A stretch of DNA of 64,000 nt from Halanaerobacter jeridensis (GCF_016908315.1 NZ_JAFBDQ010000014.1:1-64000); one strand, 5' to 3'; shown: positions 1 through 9,227, numbered from the stretch's first letter. Numbers and translations: made by a program. Notes: generated by a model not told the origin, from the sequence alone.

Positions 1-77
1 TTAAAAAATCTATAATTATTGCTTTGGGGATTGCTAGGTCAAATTAGTTTCCATTTTTTAACTTGTAAAACTTTTAC

Positions 78-105
78 TTGACATAAGACGTCTTAAATTT
101 ATTTA
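78..105 (+). promoter_or_regulatory. sigma-A-like promoter with palindromic operator
   Basis: A TTGACA box at 78-83 is followed after 16 bases by TATTTA at 100-105. The perfect 12-bp palindrome TAAGACGTCTTA (84-95) sits in the spacer, where a bound repressor would block RNA polymerase. The leader to the start codon at 298 would be about 185 nt. The box match is seen; use as promoter and operator is inferred. Confidence 0.5.
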
Positions 106-297
106 AGAATTTATGTTTTGATTCAATTTAATTCTATATTAACAGAGTTTTTATGTTACGTCAAGTTCATGTTAGGTTTTTTATTAATATTTTTTCTTTC
201 CTCAAAAAGCTATCTATCATCTAGTTTAAAATCCACTCTTTACTACTACAGGAATTCAACTGTTTATCTAGAAAATTCAAATAGAGGTGATTTTAAA

Positions 298-1950
298 ATG
301 CGATTAGGGATTGACATTGGAGGAACTCATACAGATGGGGCCTTAGTAAATAATGAACAGGTACTTAATACAGTTAAACTAACCACTAACAACAACAAAT
401 TAAGCCAAACTATACTTAATACTGGTCAACAGTTAATTAAAAATTATGATCCACAAGAAATTGAGCAAATTACTCTCAGTACCACTTTAGCTACTAATAC
501 TATAGTAAAAAATGATTATCAAAAAACTGCTTTATTATTGATTCCAGGACCAGGACTAACCCAAAATTGGGCAGATTTTAGCACAACTAATATTTCCGGT
601 TATATTAATCACCGGGGCCAAGAAGTACAAGCAATAGATAAAACAGAAGTTATTTCTGCAGTTAATAAACTACTAGATTCCGGCGTTAAAAAAATAGGAG
701 TCTGTGGTAAATTTGCCACTAGAAACCCAGAACATGAATTAAAAATTAAAAAGATCATCAAAAACAATTTTCCTGAGCTAGAAACTATCTCACTAAGTCA
801 TCAACTAACTCCTAAATTAAATTTTCCCCGCCGCCAAGTTACTACTTACTTCAATCGAGCTCTATATGAATCACAGCAAAACTTTATAGCAAATATAAAA
901 TCCGGTTTTAGAGAATTAAATCTAAATTGCCCGATCTATTTATTAAAAGCAGATGGCGGCACAATGAACTTAAAAGAAGCAAAACAAATTCCAATTGAAA
1001 CGATTAATTCTGGACCAAGCGCTAGTATCATGGGGATCTTAGCATTAACTAAGCCCCAGCAAAATACTCTAGGCATTGATATTGGAGGTACAACTACTGA
1101 TATTTCTCTATTCATTAATCAAGAACCATTATTTAAACCAGACGGCATCACAATTAATAATTATAATTCCTCTATCAGAGGACTTTATAATAAATCCATT
1201 GGCTGTGGAGGAGATAGTGTCGTACAGATAAAAGACGGGAAATTGACAATTGGCCCGCAGCGCAAAGGTGCCGCTGCTGCTTTAGGAGGACCAGCCCCTA
1301 CACCTACTGATGCCTTAGTAGTTTTAGATAAACTTCAGTTAGGAGATAGGAACAAAGCTTATAATAGCCTCAAAACACTAAGCGAAAAACTAGATTTATC
1401 TCCACAACAGATAGCAGAAAAAATAATCAGCCGGTTTAGTGAAAACATAGAAACTGAAGTCAGAAAAATTATTAATGAATTACAATCACAACCAGTTTAT
1501 ACTATCAATGAATTATTGAGTGATTATACTTTAGATTTACATCATTTAGTCGGCATTGGTGGTCCCGCTGAAGCTCTAATTCCTGAATTAGCTAACAGAC
1601 TTAATCTTAGCTATACTATTCCTGAACAATCTAAAATTGCTAATGCTATTGGCGCAGCATTGGCCCGAAAAACAACACAGTGTACATTGTATGCAGATAC
1701 TGACCAAGGATATTATCATATTCTGCAATTCAGTCAGCAACAAGAAATAGATTCTAATTTTACTTTAGAAGATGCTCAAAAAACTGCAGTTAAACAGTTA
1801 GCAGAACAAAACTACCCGCAAGACAATATTGAGATCACTAACAGCCAAAGTTTTAATTTAGTACGAGGATTTCGCACCACGGGCAAAATTTTAGAAGTTA
1901 CTGCGCAAGTGAAACCGGATTTATATAAAGTGGCACTATCGTGCCACTAG
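298..1950 (+). CDS. Hydantoinase/oxoprolinase-family protein (HyuA-like)
   Basis: The 550-aa product has two ASKHA-type phosphate-binding motifs, GIDIGGTHTDGA at residues 4-15 and GIDIGGTTTDIS near residue 260, plus STTLATNTIV near residue 61. These are typical of the HyuA/hydantoinase A family, ATP-dependent enzymes acting on cyclic amides such as hydantoins or 5-oxoproline. No HyuB partner is adjacent, so the substrate is unknown. I chose the ATG at 298 because AGAGGTG lies just upstream; the open frame reaches back to 118 but the extra 60 residues are hydrophobic and unlike the family. The last ten codons, including the stop, lie inside a repeat element (1921-2107), so the native C-terminus has probably been replaced. 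Confidence 0.8.
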   Translation: MRLGIDIGGTHTDGALVNNEQVLNTVKLTTNNNKLSQTILNTGQQLIKNYDPQEIEQITLSTTLATNTIVKNDYQKTALLLIPGPGLTQNWADFSTTNISGYINHRGQEVQAIDKTEVISAVNKLLDSGVKKIGVCGKFATRNPEHELKIKKIIKNNFPELETISLSHQLTPKLNFPRRQVTTYFNRALYESQQNFIANIKSGFRELNLNCPIYLLKADGGTMNLKEAKQIPIETINSGPSASIMGILALTKPQQNTLGIDIGGTTTDISLFINQEPLFKPDGITINNYNSSIRGLYNKSIGCGGDSVVQIKDGKLTIGPQRKGAAAALGGPAPTPTDALVVLDKLQLGDRNKAYNSLKTLSEKLDLSPQQIAEKIISRFSENIETEVRKIINELQSQPVYTINELLSDYTLDLHHLVGIGGPAEALIPELANRLNLSYTIPEQSKIANAIGAALARKTTQCTLYADTDQGYYHILQFSQQQEIDSNFTLEDAQKTAVKQLAEQNYPQDNIEITNSQSFNLVRGFRTTGKILEVTAQVKPDLYKVALSCH

Positions 1951-2107
1951 CTAGAAGCTAAAAGCTAGTGGCTAGTAGTTAGAAAACTAGGGAATATTGT
2001 TTTAATGTTTTAGGTTTTGACTTTGATTTTATGTTTTTTACTACCAGCTCTTAGCTACTAGCTTCTAGCTATAAAGTTGCACTGAAAGTGCAACTTTATA
2101 TAGATAA
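1921..2107. mobile_element. MITE-like element A (subtype I, inverted)
   Basis: The element runs from TTATATAAAG to CTTTATATAGATA. Just inside the ends are the hairpins GTGGCAC-TATC-GTGCCAC and TTGCACT-GAA-AGTGCAA. The interior matches the reverse complement of the elements near 20.9, 23.5 and 26.8 kb (tandem CTAG-rich arms and AACATAAAATCAAA). It overlaps the 3' end of the upstream gene and supplies its stop codon. Confidence 0.7.
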
Positions 2108-2131
2108 TAATTAGCAAGGAGGCATTTATAT

Positions 2132-3457
2132 ATGCAAGAAGCTAAAAACAAACTAGGTTTAATCTTCTTCCCAGCCTTTGATTGGTCTATTTCTCCTACT
2201 CATCCAGAGCGGGAAGAAAGATTATTATATACAAAAGATCAAATTGAGGAAGAAGGTATCTTTGATATCGCAGGAATCGAAGAATATAACCCAGAGATAG
2301 CTAGTATACAAGATGTAAACAGAACGCATTTCTGTATTCCAAAGACTGATCAAATTGTTACGAAACCACATTTGATTTCTGCAGGAGGAGCAATTAAAGC
2401 AGCAGATTTAGTGATGCAGGATGAAGTTGATTCTGCTTTTGCGATTATTAGACCACCAGGACATCATGCCTTTAAAATCACTCACGGTACTAGAGGTTTT
2501 TGTACAATTAACAATGAAGCAATTATGGTTGACTATATTAGGCAGGAATATGGTTCGGAGCTTAAAATTGCAATTGTAGATACTGATGCTCATCATGCTG
2601 ATGGTACCCAAGATATATTCTATGATGACCCTAATGTTCTTCATATTTGTTTACATCAAGATGGACATACACTATTTCCCGGCACTGGATTTAAAGAAGA
2701 CTTAGGTGGGCCAACTGCTAAGAGCTATACACTAAATTTAGCTCTACCACCTAATACTACAGACCAAGGATTGCACTATGCCCTAGATAATTTAATTTTA
2801 CCTGTCTTAGATGATTTTAATCCTGACTTAGTCATTAATTCAGCGGGGCAAGACAACCACTTTAGTGACCCATTAACTAATATGCAAATTACTGCTCAAG
2901 GTTATGCCCAACTCAATGACAAACTAGATCCAGATTTAGCTATTATGCAGGGTGGATATGCTATTGAAACAGCATTACCCTATACTAACTTAGGAATTAT
3001 TTTAGCAATGGCAGGTTTAGATTACAGCAATATCATAGAACCAAACTATAGTCCAGAAATTAAAGAACAAGCTCCTGAAATTACTAAAGAGATAGAGCAA
3101 CAGGTAGAGTTTTTACTTAAGAAATGGGAGCAGAGAGAAGAACTAATTAGCAAAGAATTGGCCCAGGGTGAGTATAAAACTACAACTAAAAGAATAACTT
3201 ATGATACAGATAGAATCAGTGATCAACAAAAAATCAAAAAACGTTTATGTTCTCAATGTTCGGGTATTAAAATCACTCAATCACAAGCTAGTCCAGTTAA
3301 CTATGGAACAGTTAAAACTATAGAAATACCTTTTAACGCCTGTAAACAATGTAAAAAAGAAGCTTATCAAGAATATGAAACTACAAAGGATAATGATGAC
3401 TTTGACTACTGCTATTTACAGGATAAAACTGCAGATAAAACTATTCAGCCACAATAA
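2132..3457 (+). CDS. HDAC-superfamily deacetylase with C-terminal zinc-ribbon-like tail
   Basis: This 441-aa protein belongs to the histone deacetylase/acetoin utilisation (AcuC-like) superfamily, zinc-dependent amidohydrolases that remove acyl groups from lysine or polyamines. Seen are the paired histidines (RPPGHHA), the zinc-binding DTDAHHADGTQ, the second aspartate in SAGQDNHFSDPL and the catalytic-Tyr motif QGGY, so the active site looks complete. After about residue 310 comes a charged helical linker, then two Cys pairs, CSQC and CKQC, about 35 residues apart, which resemble a zinc ribbon. That tail is not part of the usual deacetylase. The start is well supported by AAGGAGG upstream. 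A bidirectional terminator follows. The natural substrate is unknown. Confidence 0.82.
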   Translation: MQEAKNKLGLIFFPAFDWSISPTHPEREERLLYTKDQIEEEGIFDIAGIEEYNPEIASIQDVNRTHFCIPKTDQIVTKPHLISAGGAIKAADLVMQDEVDSAFAIIRPPGHHAFKITHGTRGFCTINNEAIMVDYIRQEYGSELKIAIVDTDAHHADGTQDIFYDDPNVLHICLHQDGHTLFPGTGFKEDLGGPTAKSYTLNLALPPNTTDQGLHYALDNLILPVLDDFNPDLVINSAGQDNHFSDPLTNMQITAQGYAQLNDKLDPDLAIMQGGYAIETALPYTNLGIILAMAGLDYSNIIEPNYSPEIKEQAPEITKEIEQQVEFLLKKWEQREELISKELAQGEYKTTTKRITYDTDRISDQQKIKKRLCSQCSGIKITQSQASPVNYGTVKTIEIPFNACKQCKKEAYQEYETTKDNDDFDYCYLQDKTADKTIQPQ

Positions 3458-3476
3458 GACCCTATTTAATAATAAA

Positions 3477-3515
3477 AAAGCTATGAGCTTGATTTGAATC
3501 AAAGCTCATAGCTTT
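3477..3515. terminator. Bidirectional intrinsic terminator
   Basis: AAAGCTATGAGCTT pairs with the matching arm ending GCTCATAGCTTT, with A-rich and T-rich flanks. It separates the convergent deacetylase gene and nadE. Confidence 0.8.
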
Positions 3516-3537
3516 AATCTTTATAAGTGACAGCTAA

Positions 3538-4272
3538 TTAAAACTTAGGTATAGGCGGCATCTCTAATTTATGTTGATTTTTCTCAGCAAGTTCATCTAC
3601 TTTTTCCTTTACTTCATCTCTTGCTTCTCCAGTTAAAATATATTTATCTAATTCTTCATAACTAAAACCTAGTTCATCTTCATCAGTTTGTCCTTCCCAT
3701 AGTCCTGCTGATGGTTTTTTATTAATTATTTCTTCTGGAATTCCTAATACTTTAGCTACTTCTCGCACTTCATTTTTAACTAAATTTCCTAATGGCGCAA
3801 TATCAATCCCACCATCACCAAACTTAGTAAAATATCCTATCTTCAATTCACTGCGATTATCAGTTCCTACTACTAAACTATTTCTTTTAGTAGCATAGTA
3901 GTAAAGAGCAGCCATTCTCAAACGGGGTTTTAAATTAGCAGCAGCTAAATTATCTTTTTCTACCTTCTCTTTTCCTTCTAAAGTAGTTAAGAATTGGTCA
4001 AAAACAAAATCTAAATCTATAACTTGATAAGGTATATCAAATTTTTCAGCTATTTTTTTAGCATCTTCTTGATCTTGCGGATTACTATAACAAGGCATGA
4101 TTAAACCTAAAGTATTGTCTGGAAACGCTTTTTTTGCTAATGCACTTGTGACCGCAGAATCAATTCCTCCACTTAAACCTATAACAGCACCTTCACAACC
4201 AGCATCTTTAACTTTTTCTTGAATCCAATCCACTAATTTCTCAGTTATCTGGTTATAATCTTTATCTAACAT
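3538..4272 (-). CDS. nadE: NH3-dependent NAD+ synthetase
   Basis: The 244-aa product catalyses the last step of NAD+ synthesis, amidation of nicotinic acid adenine dinucleotide using ammonia and ATP. The PP-loop GLSGGIDSAV is near residue 33. VVGTDNRSELKIGYFTKFGD and KPSAGLWEGQTDE are the usual family motifs for substrate and ATP binding. There is no N-terminal nitrilase domain and the length is typical, so it should use free ammonia. The ATG at 4272 is preceded by a G-rich ribosome site. The gene stands alone. Confidence 0.93.
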   Translation of the reverse strand: MLDKDYNQITEKLVDWIQEKVKDAGCEGAVIGLSGGIDSAVTSALAKKAFPDNTLGLIMPCYSNPQDQEDAKKIAEKFDIPYQVIDLDFVFDQFLTTLEGKEKVEKDNLAAANLKPRLRMAALYYYATKRNSLVVGTDNRSELKIGYFTKFGDGGIDIAPLGNLVKNEVREVAKVLGIPEEIINKKPSAGLWEGQTDEDELGFSYEELDKYILTGEARDEVKEKVDELAEKNQHKLEMPPIPKF

Positions 4273-4353
4273 ATATATTCCCCCCCAAGATTTCTTACTG
4301 ATATATTTTTATTATATCACAATTAACATTTTTGAAAAACCGAATTTAAGTAT

Positions 4354-4376
4354 TATCTATATAAAGTTATACTTTG
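4354..4376. repeat. Solitary MITE end
   Basis: TATCTATATAAAG followed by a short hairpin (AAAGT-TAT-ACTTT) matches the end of the repeat family described elsewhere in this window. No matching second end is visible before the next gene, so it may be a remnant or chance similarity. Confidence 0.35.
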
Positions 4377-4393
4377 TATTGACAAAAAAATCC

Positions 4394-4423
4394 TGAATAT
4401 ATTTTATAAAACTAAGCATAATA
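4394..4423 (+). promoter_or_regulatory. Probable sigma-G promoter
   Basis: TGAATA at 4394-4399, a 17-base spacer and CATAATA at 4417-4423 match the known sigma-G consensus (TGMATA, 17-18 bases, CATACTA) with one mismatch. It lies 20 bases before the small gene that heads the germination operon, and sigG itself lies 7 kb away. Recognition by sigma-G is inferred. Confidence 0.6.
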
Positions 4424-4443
4424 AGCTTTGAGGAGGGAAAAAT

Positions 4444-4788
4444 ATGAGAATGAGAAATATGCTAGCCGATGCCCTATTACCATCTGTCAACACCAGTAGT
4501 TTCGCCTTAGGCGTAGGTGCCACTTTATTAACTTTACGCTATATGCCTGAACTTGATATTGAAGAAATGAGCGAAGATATTAAAGAAAGAGCTCAAAACA
4601 TGAAAGAAAAAATGGCTCAAATGGATTTAGAAACTACTGCTTATGATGATATTGACACAACAAACGAACAAAACTTTCAATCTCCTGATGATGTAGCAGT
4701 TATTGGCTCCTCACCTAGTGTAGAAAAATTACAATCTCAAATTAGTAAATTACAAGTGCAGTTGAATCAACTTAAAAATAATATTTAG
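4444..4788 (+). CDS. Small coiled-coil protein ahead of gerABC
   Basis: I do not recognise this 114-aa family. The N-terminus (residues 1-35) is mildly hydrophobic with a possible short membrane segment (ALGVGATLLTLRY). The middle is acidic. The last 25 residues have heptad-like spacing of hydrophobics (LQSQISKLQVQLNQLK), suggesting a coiled coil. GAGGAGGG precedes the start and a sigma-G-like promoter precedes that. A terminator separates it from gerA, but its position and promoter suggest forespore expression. Confidence 0.65.
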   Translation: MRMRNMLADALLPSVNTSSFALGVGATLLTLRYMPELDIEEMSEDIKERAQNMKEKMAQMDLETTAYDDIDTTNEQNFQSPDDVAVIGSSPSVEKLQSQISKLQVQLNQLKNNI

Positions 4789-4800
4789 TCATTATTTTTT

Positions 4801-4828
4801 AGCGTACCACACCCGGTACGCTATTTTT
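4801..4828 (+). terminator. Intrinsic terminator or attenuator before gerA
   Basis: An AGCGTACC / GGTACGCT stem with six-base loop is followed by ATTTTTCT. It lies between the small gene and gerA, so germination genes would be read by partial readthrough unless they have their own promoter. Confidence 0.75.
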
Positions 4829-4847
4829 CTCAAAGGAGCTTACAATT

Positions 4848-6431
4848 ATGTGGAATAGAATAGATAAATTTTTTGGGATATCACAACCTAAAAAAGAAAC
4901 TACAGAACATATCAATATTGCTAAAGAAAAAATTGTAATCAGTGAAGACTTAGAGACTAATTTAAATAATCTTCAGGCTAATTTAAGCGACAGTGTTGAT
5001 TTTAACAGTAAAGATATTTTACTAGGGGGCAATCAAAATTATAAAGCTACTGTTACTTATATTGTCTCTATTGTTAACCAACAATATTTACAGCAAGAAA
5101 TACTTAAACCTTTAATGTTAAATATTAAATTTACTTCTCCGGAAGATACAAAAAAGAATATTAAACAATTAGTCCAACAGTTACCATTACCGATTGGGCA
5201 AACATCCTTTATAGGGTCTCTAAATGAAGCTATCGGAGAAATTTTAGAAGGGAAAGTAGTATTATTTATTAATCACTTTGACCAAGCCTTTGTCCTAGAT
5301 ATTAAAGAATTAGCTAGTCGTAGTGTAGAAACTCCTCAAATAGAATCTGCAACCAGAGGACCGCAAGAAGCATTTACTGAAAATTTAGAACTCAACATCT
5401 CATTAATTAGAAAAAGAATCCGGGATAACAATCTAATGATTGAAGTACATAAAGTTGTAGCGCGAACTAAAACTGATTTAGGAGTCTGCTACATTAATGA
5501 TTTAGCAGATCAAGAAATTTTAAAACAATTAAATAATCGCATTAATAATCTTGATTTAGATGGGGTTGTCGATACTGGTTATCTTGATCAATACTTTCAA
5601 GACAATTGGAAAACACCTTTTCCTATTTTCCAAAATACTGAACGACCAGATAAGGCAATTCATAATCTATTAGAAGGTAAAATACTTTTAGTTCTGGATG
5701 GTACTCCCTTTGTTAGTATTATACCAACAACTTTTATTCAGTTTTTTCAAACTCCAGAAGATTACTACGATATATTTTATGTTGGTAGCGCCATCAGAAT
5801 CTTAAGATTAATTGCAACCTTTATTACTGTTAGTCTACCCAGTTTGTATATATCATTAGTTTCTTTTCATCATGAGCTATTGCCCACTGATTTAGCACTT
5901 ACAATTGCTACTACTAGACAAGAAGTTCCCTTTCCATCTTATTTAGAAGCAGTGATTATGGAAGTAAGTTTGGAATTACTAAGAGAATCTGGAATTAGAT
6001 TACCAGGAGCTATTGGACAAACAATTGGTATCGTTGGTGGTTTAGTCCTTGGGGAAGCAGCAGTTAACGCTGGATTAGTTAGTCCACCAATGGTTATAGT
6101 AGTAGCTATAACTGCTATTTCTTCTTTTGTAATCCCTGATTATGAAGCTGCTATTCCTTTGCGCTTATTGCGTTTTCCGCTGATGATTTTAGCTTCATTT
6201 TTTAGTGTTTACGGTATAATGGTCGGTTGGTTATTTATTTTAATTCATCTTTGTAGCTTAGAGAGCTTTAATCAACCTTATTTTGCTCCATTTGCTCCTA
6301 TTAAAGTCACAGACCTCAAAGATAGTATTATTAGAGTTCCTTTGCGATTAATGGGTCAGCGTCCTCATTCTACTGCTAATCAACAAAAGGATAGACAAAC
6401 TCGCAAAGGAGAGAGTAAGGATGAAGAATAA
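4848..6431 (+). CDS. gerA: Spore germination receptor subunit A
   Basis: The 527-aa protein is a GerA/GerAA-type subunit of the nutrient germinant receptor in the spore inner membrane. It has a large soluble N-terminal domain (about residues 1-290), then hydrophobic segments from about residue 310 to 490. Family motifs include ITTFIQFFQTPEDYY, SLYISLVSFHHELLPT, PFPSYLEAVIMEVSLELLRE and GLVLGEAAVNAGLVSP. It overlaps gerB by 11 bases, and the three subunits probably form one translationally coupled operon. AAAGGAG precedes the start. The germinant cannot be read from the sequence. Confidence 0.93.
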   Translation: MWNRIDKFFGISQPKKETTEHINIAKEKIVISEDLETNLNNLQANLSDSVDFNSKDILLGGNQNYKATVTYIVSIVNQQYLQQEILKPLMLNIKFTSPEDTKKNIKQLVQQLPLPIGQTSFIGSLNEAIGEILEGKVVLFINHFDQAFVLDIKELASRSVETPQIESATRGPQEAFTENLELNISLIRKRIRDNNLMIEVHKVVARTKTDLGVCYINDLADQEILKQLNNRINNLDLDGVVDTGYLDQYFQDNWKTPFPIFQNTERPDKAIHNLLEGKILLVLDGTPFVSIIPTTFIQFFQTPEDYYDIFYVGSAIRILRLIATFITVSLPSLYISLVSFHHELLPTDLALTIATTRQEVPFPSYLEAVIMEVSLELLRESGIRLPGAIGQTIGIVGGLVLGEAAVNAGLVSPPMVIVVAITAISSFVIPDYEAAIPLRLLRFPLMILASFFSVYGIMVGWLFILIHLCSLESFNQPYFAPFAPIKVTDLKDSIIRVPLRLMGQRPHSTANQQKDRQTRKGESKDEE

Positions 6432-7530
6432 AAAATCAGATCGAGAAATGATTGCTAACCGTCAATTAGTATTTATTATAATCCAAATTACTGTTGGAAC
6501 GGGGATATTATCTCTGCCCCGCCAAATTTCTTTAGTCAGCAGGCAAGATTCTTGGATAGCAGTATTATTAGGAGGTAGTTATTGGGTCTTCAGCCTCTTT
6601 TTTATTTATAAATTAGGTAGTCAATTTCCCCAGCAGACAATCATTGAATATAGTGAAATTATTTTAGGCTCTATACTAGGTAAAATACTTAGTTTAACTT
6701 ATGTTCTTTACAGTATTACTATTACTGCCCTTAGCGTTAGAATATTTATTATGGTTATTACTACCTATATTTTACCTAAAACTCCAGTATCAATTAATCT
6801 ATCTATAATAATCATAACTTGTCTTTATTTAATCAGTAAAGGTTTAAAAACTATGGCTCGACTTGATGAATTTTTATTTTTTGTTTTAGCACCTGCCTAT
6901 CTAGTTATGATTCCTACTATTTTAAAATCTAATTGGTGGCATTTTAAACCAATATTAGGTACAGGAATCAAAGAAATTTTTGATGGGAGCTTGATTACTA
7001 CTTATAGTTTTTTAGGACCAGAAATAATATTATTGATCTTTCCTTATATCAAAGAAAAAAAGAATATCTTCAAATCTTCTTTAATTAGTTTAGGGATTAT
7101 AACTTTAACCTATCTTTATGTAATTATTATCACCATAGGGTACTTTGGAGTAGAAACCCTACAATATATTCTATGGCCGACAATTAATCTATTAAAAGCT
7201 ATTAAAATTCCCTTTTTCGGACGTTTAGAATTCTTTTTAATTTTTCTATGGATAGCTATTGCCTTTACTTCGATAGCAGCTTTTTATTACATGGCCAGTT
7301 ATAGTGTAGCACAATTTTTTTCTCTAAAAAACAAATTACTAAGCGCTTTTATTTTACTGCCCATAATTTATTATTTGTTTTTTATTCCTAAAAATATCAT
7401 TGAAGTCTTTGAATATACAGAAATTGTAGCTCAATTTGGTACTATATTAATTTTTGTTATTCCACCTCTATTATTGTTAATTACTAAACTAAGGGGGTTA
7501 GGACATGAGAGCCAAGCTAATAATTCTTAA
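6421..7530 (+). CDS. gerB: Spore germination receptor subunit B (permease-like)
   Basis: This 369-aa integral membrane protein of about ten helices belongs to the GerAB/GerKB family within the amino acid permease (APC) superfamily; in Bacillus the B subunit forms the germinant-binding site. ITVGTGILSLPR near residue 25 is the characteristic first-helix motif. The gene overlaps gerA by 11 bases and gerC by 26 bases, so all three subunits should be made together. Confidence 0.92.
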   Translation: MKNKKSDREMIANRQLVFIIIQITVGTGILSLPRQISLVSRQDSWIAVLLGGSYWVFSLFFIYKLGSQFPQQTIIEYSEIILGSILGKILSLTYVLYSITITALSVRIFIMVITTYILPKTPVSINLSIIIITCLYLISKGLKTMARLDEFLFFVLAPAYLVMIPTILKSNWWHFKPILGTGIKEIFDGSLITTYSFLGPEIILLIFPYIKEKKNIFKSSLISLGIITLTYLYVIIITIGYFGVETLQYILWPTINLLKAIKIPFFGRLEFFLIFLWIAIAFTSIAAFYYMASYSVAQFFSLKNKLLSAFILLPIIYYLFFIPKNIIEVFEYTEIVAQFGTILIFVIPPLLLLITKLRGLGHESQANNS

Positions 7531-8596
7531 TCTAATGTTGTTGTTACTGATTAGTGGTTGCTGGGATGTGAATGAAATTAAAAAAACTCAATTTGCTAAA
7601 TATATTACTGTCGACCCCTTACCTGAACAGCCTGACAATTATTTATTTTCAATTCAATTTCCTATTTTAAGAGAAGGTTCACCAGAAAAGATAAACACTT
7701 TAGCTACTACTGCACCTTCGTTAAAAAGTGGTATTTCTAACTTTCAAACTAGAACCATGGGCTGGATTTCTCTAGGTATGCTGCGTACTATTATCTTCAA
7801 TCAACAAATAGCCCGCCAAGGATTATTACCTCATTTAGATACCTTATGGCGAGAACCAATTGTTCCAGGTTCAATAACTATGGCTATCTGTACTAATAAG
7901 CAAGCTGTAGATATTAAAGATATCCAACCTGCTCCTGTAGAAGATATAGGAGTTTATCTAGACGAATTATTTGATACTACTTCTAAAAATTCTCTCTATC
8001 CAGAAAAAAGTTTGAATGACTTCTTTATTTCATTAAAAACTTCAGGTAGAAAGGCTACAATCCCTTTACTAAAATACGGCACTAGAGATATAAGAATAGT
8101 CGGCCTAGCCCTATTTAGAAAAGACAAAATGGTCGGAAAAATTAAAATTCCTGAAACAAGAGCTCTTTTATTACTACAAGAGAAATTTATTAAAGATCCT
8201 ATAGATCTTAAAATCGAAGACTACCACGTTAATTACTATGTTCAGCAAGTCAGAACTAAGATTGATGTTGATTATACAAAAGAACATTTTAATTTTAATA
8301 TCGATAGTAAATTAGAAGTAGACGTCACAGAAAACACTTCTGAAAAAAGATTAATTGGCAACAAAGCTGCTTTAAATAAAATGGAAAGACACCTAGCTAG
8401 AGCTCTTAAAAAAGAAATGCACAAATTATTAGGACAATTACAAACTCAACAAAGCGATGTCATTGGTCTCGGTCAAAGGGCCAAGGCAAAATACCCCCAA
8501 TATTATCACAAAAATTACTGGAATCAACAATTCAGTCGCTCAAGCATAAATATTGAGGTGAATGTATCCATTCGCCGTTTTGGAATTTCAATTTAA
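7505..8596 (+). CDS. gerC: Spore germination receptor subunit C (lipoprotein)
   Basis: This 363-aa Ger(x)C-family lipoprotein has a signal peptide ending in the lipobox LISGC at residues 15-19, followed by WDVNEI, the conserved start of mature GerC proteins. It is expected on the outer face of the spore inner membrane, with GerA and GerB. The start lies inside gerB behind AGGGGG. The 3' end overlaps the convergent PTS gene by four bases and I see no terminator between them. Confidence 0.92.
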   Translation: MRAKLIILNLMLLLLISGCWDVNEIKKTQFAKYITVDPLPEQPDNYLFSIQFPILREGSPEKINTLATTAPSLKSGISNFQTRTMGWISLGMLRTIIFNQQIARQGLLPHLDTLWREPIVPGSITMAICTNKQAVDIKDIQPAPVEDIGVYLDELFDTTSKNSLYPEKSLNDFFISLKTSGRKATIPLLKYGTRDIRIVGLALFRKDKMVGKIKIPETRALLLLQEKFIKDPIDLKIEDYHVNYYVQQVRTKIDVDYTKEHFNFNIDSKLEVDVTENTSEKRLIGNKAALNKMERHLARALKKEMHKLLGQLQTQQSDVIGLGQRAKAKYPQYYHKNYWNQQFSRSSINIEVNVSIRRFGISI

Positions 8597-9036
8597 TTAT
8601 TACTCAAAATTTTTATCACTTCTTCTTTAGTTTCTGCTGCTAATAATTTATTACGAAAATCATGATGCATTAACTGCTGAGATAATTGTGTTAAAATATT
8701 CAAATGTTCTTGTGAACCTTTTTTAGGAACAGCAATCATAAAGAAAATTTTAGCCAGATTATCATCTAGACTATCAAATTCTACTCCCTCTTTCGACTTA
8801 GCAAAAGCTAAAGTAGTTTCTGTTACAGCATGACTTCTAGCATGGGGAATAGCAATCCCTTTCCCCATCCCAGTAGAACCTTTTTTTTCTCGTGACAAAA
8901 TATCTTTATGAAATTCTTTAACAGAAGTCAAATTTCCACTCTTAGCAATTAAATCTACTAATTCTTTCATTATTTCTCGTTTAGTTGTTCCTTCTAAGTT
9001 AAGTTTTATCTGTTCTTTTTCTAACAATCTATCCAT
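8593..9036 (-). CDS. PTS EIIA domain protein (fructose/nitrogen type)
   Basis: The 147-aa product is a single EIIA domain of the fructose/mannitol/PtsN family. MGKGIAIPHARS carries the phospho-accepting histidine (about residue 65), and VPKKGSQEHLNILTQLS is the second conserved block. No EIIB or EIIC gene is adjacent. It could be a sugar-specific EIIA acting with a distant permease or a regulatory PtsN-like protein; sequence alone does not decide. Confidence 0.85.
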   Translation of the reverse strand: MDRLLEKEQIKLNLEGTTKREIMKELVDLIAKSGNLTSVKEFHKDILSREKKGSTGMGKGIAIPHARSHAVTETTLAFAKSKEGVEFDSLDDNLAKIFFMIAVPKKGSQEHLNILTQLSQQLMHHDFRNKLLAAETKEEVIKILSNN

Positions 9037-9227
9037 AATTTACCCCCTAAATAGCTAATCAAATTAGATTAAATACACTATCTCCAATTTTAAATATTAT
9101 ATTAATTTTTCTAAAAAATCAATCTATATCCTGATTTTAATTATATTTTTGCTTTTCTGCTTATGATTAACAGTTTATCTTCCTAATGAATATATTAGAA
9201 TAGAAAACTTTAAGGGAGGTTACTAAC

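Noticed and set aside
118-297. Extension of the HyuA-like frame back to 118
   Set aside because: The 60 extra residues are hydrophobic and unlike the family; the ATG at 298 has a good ribosome site and begins exactly at the family motif.
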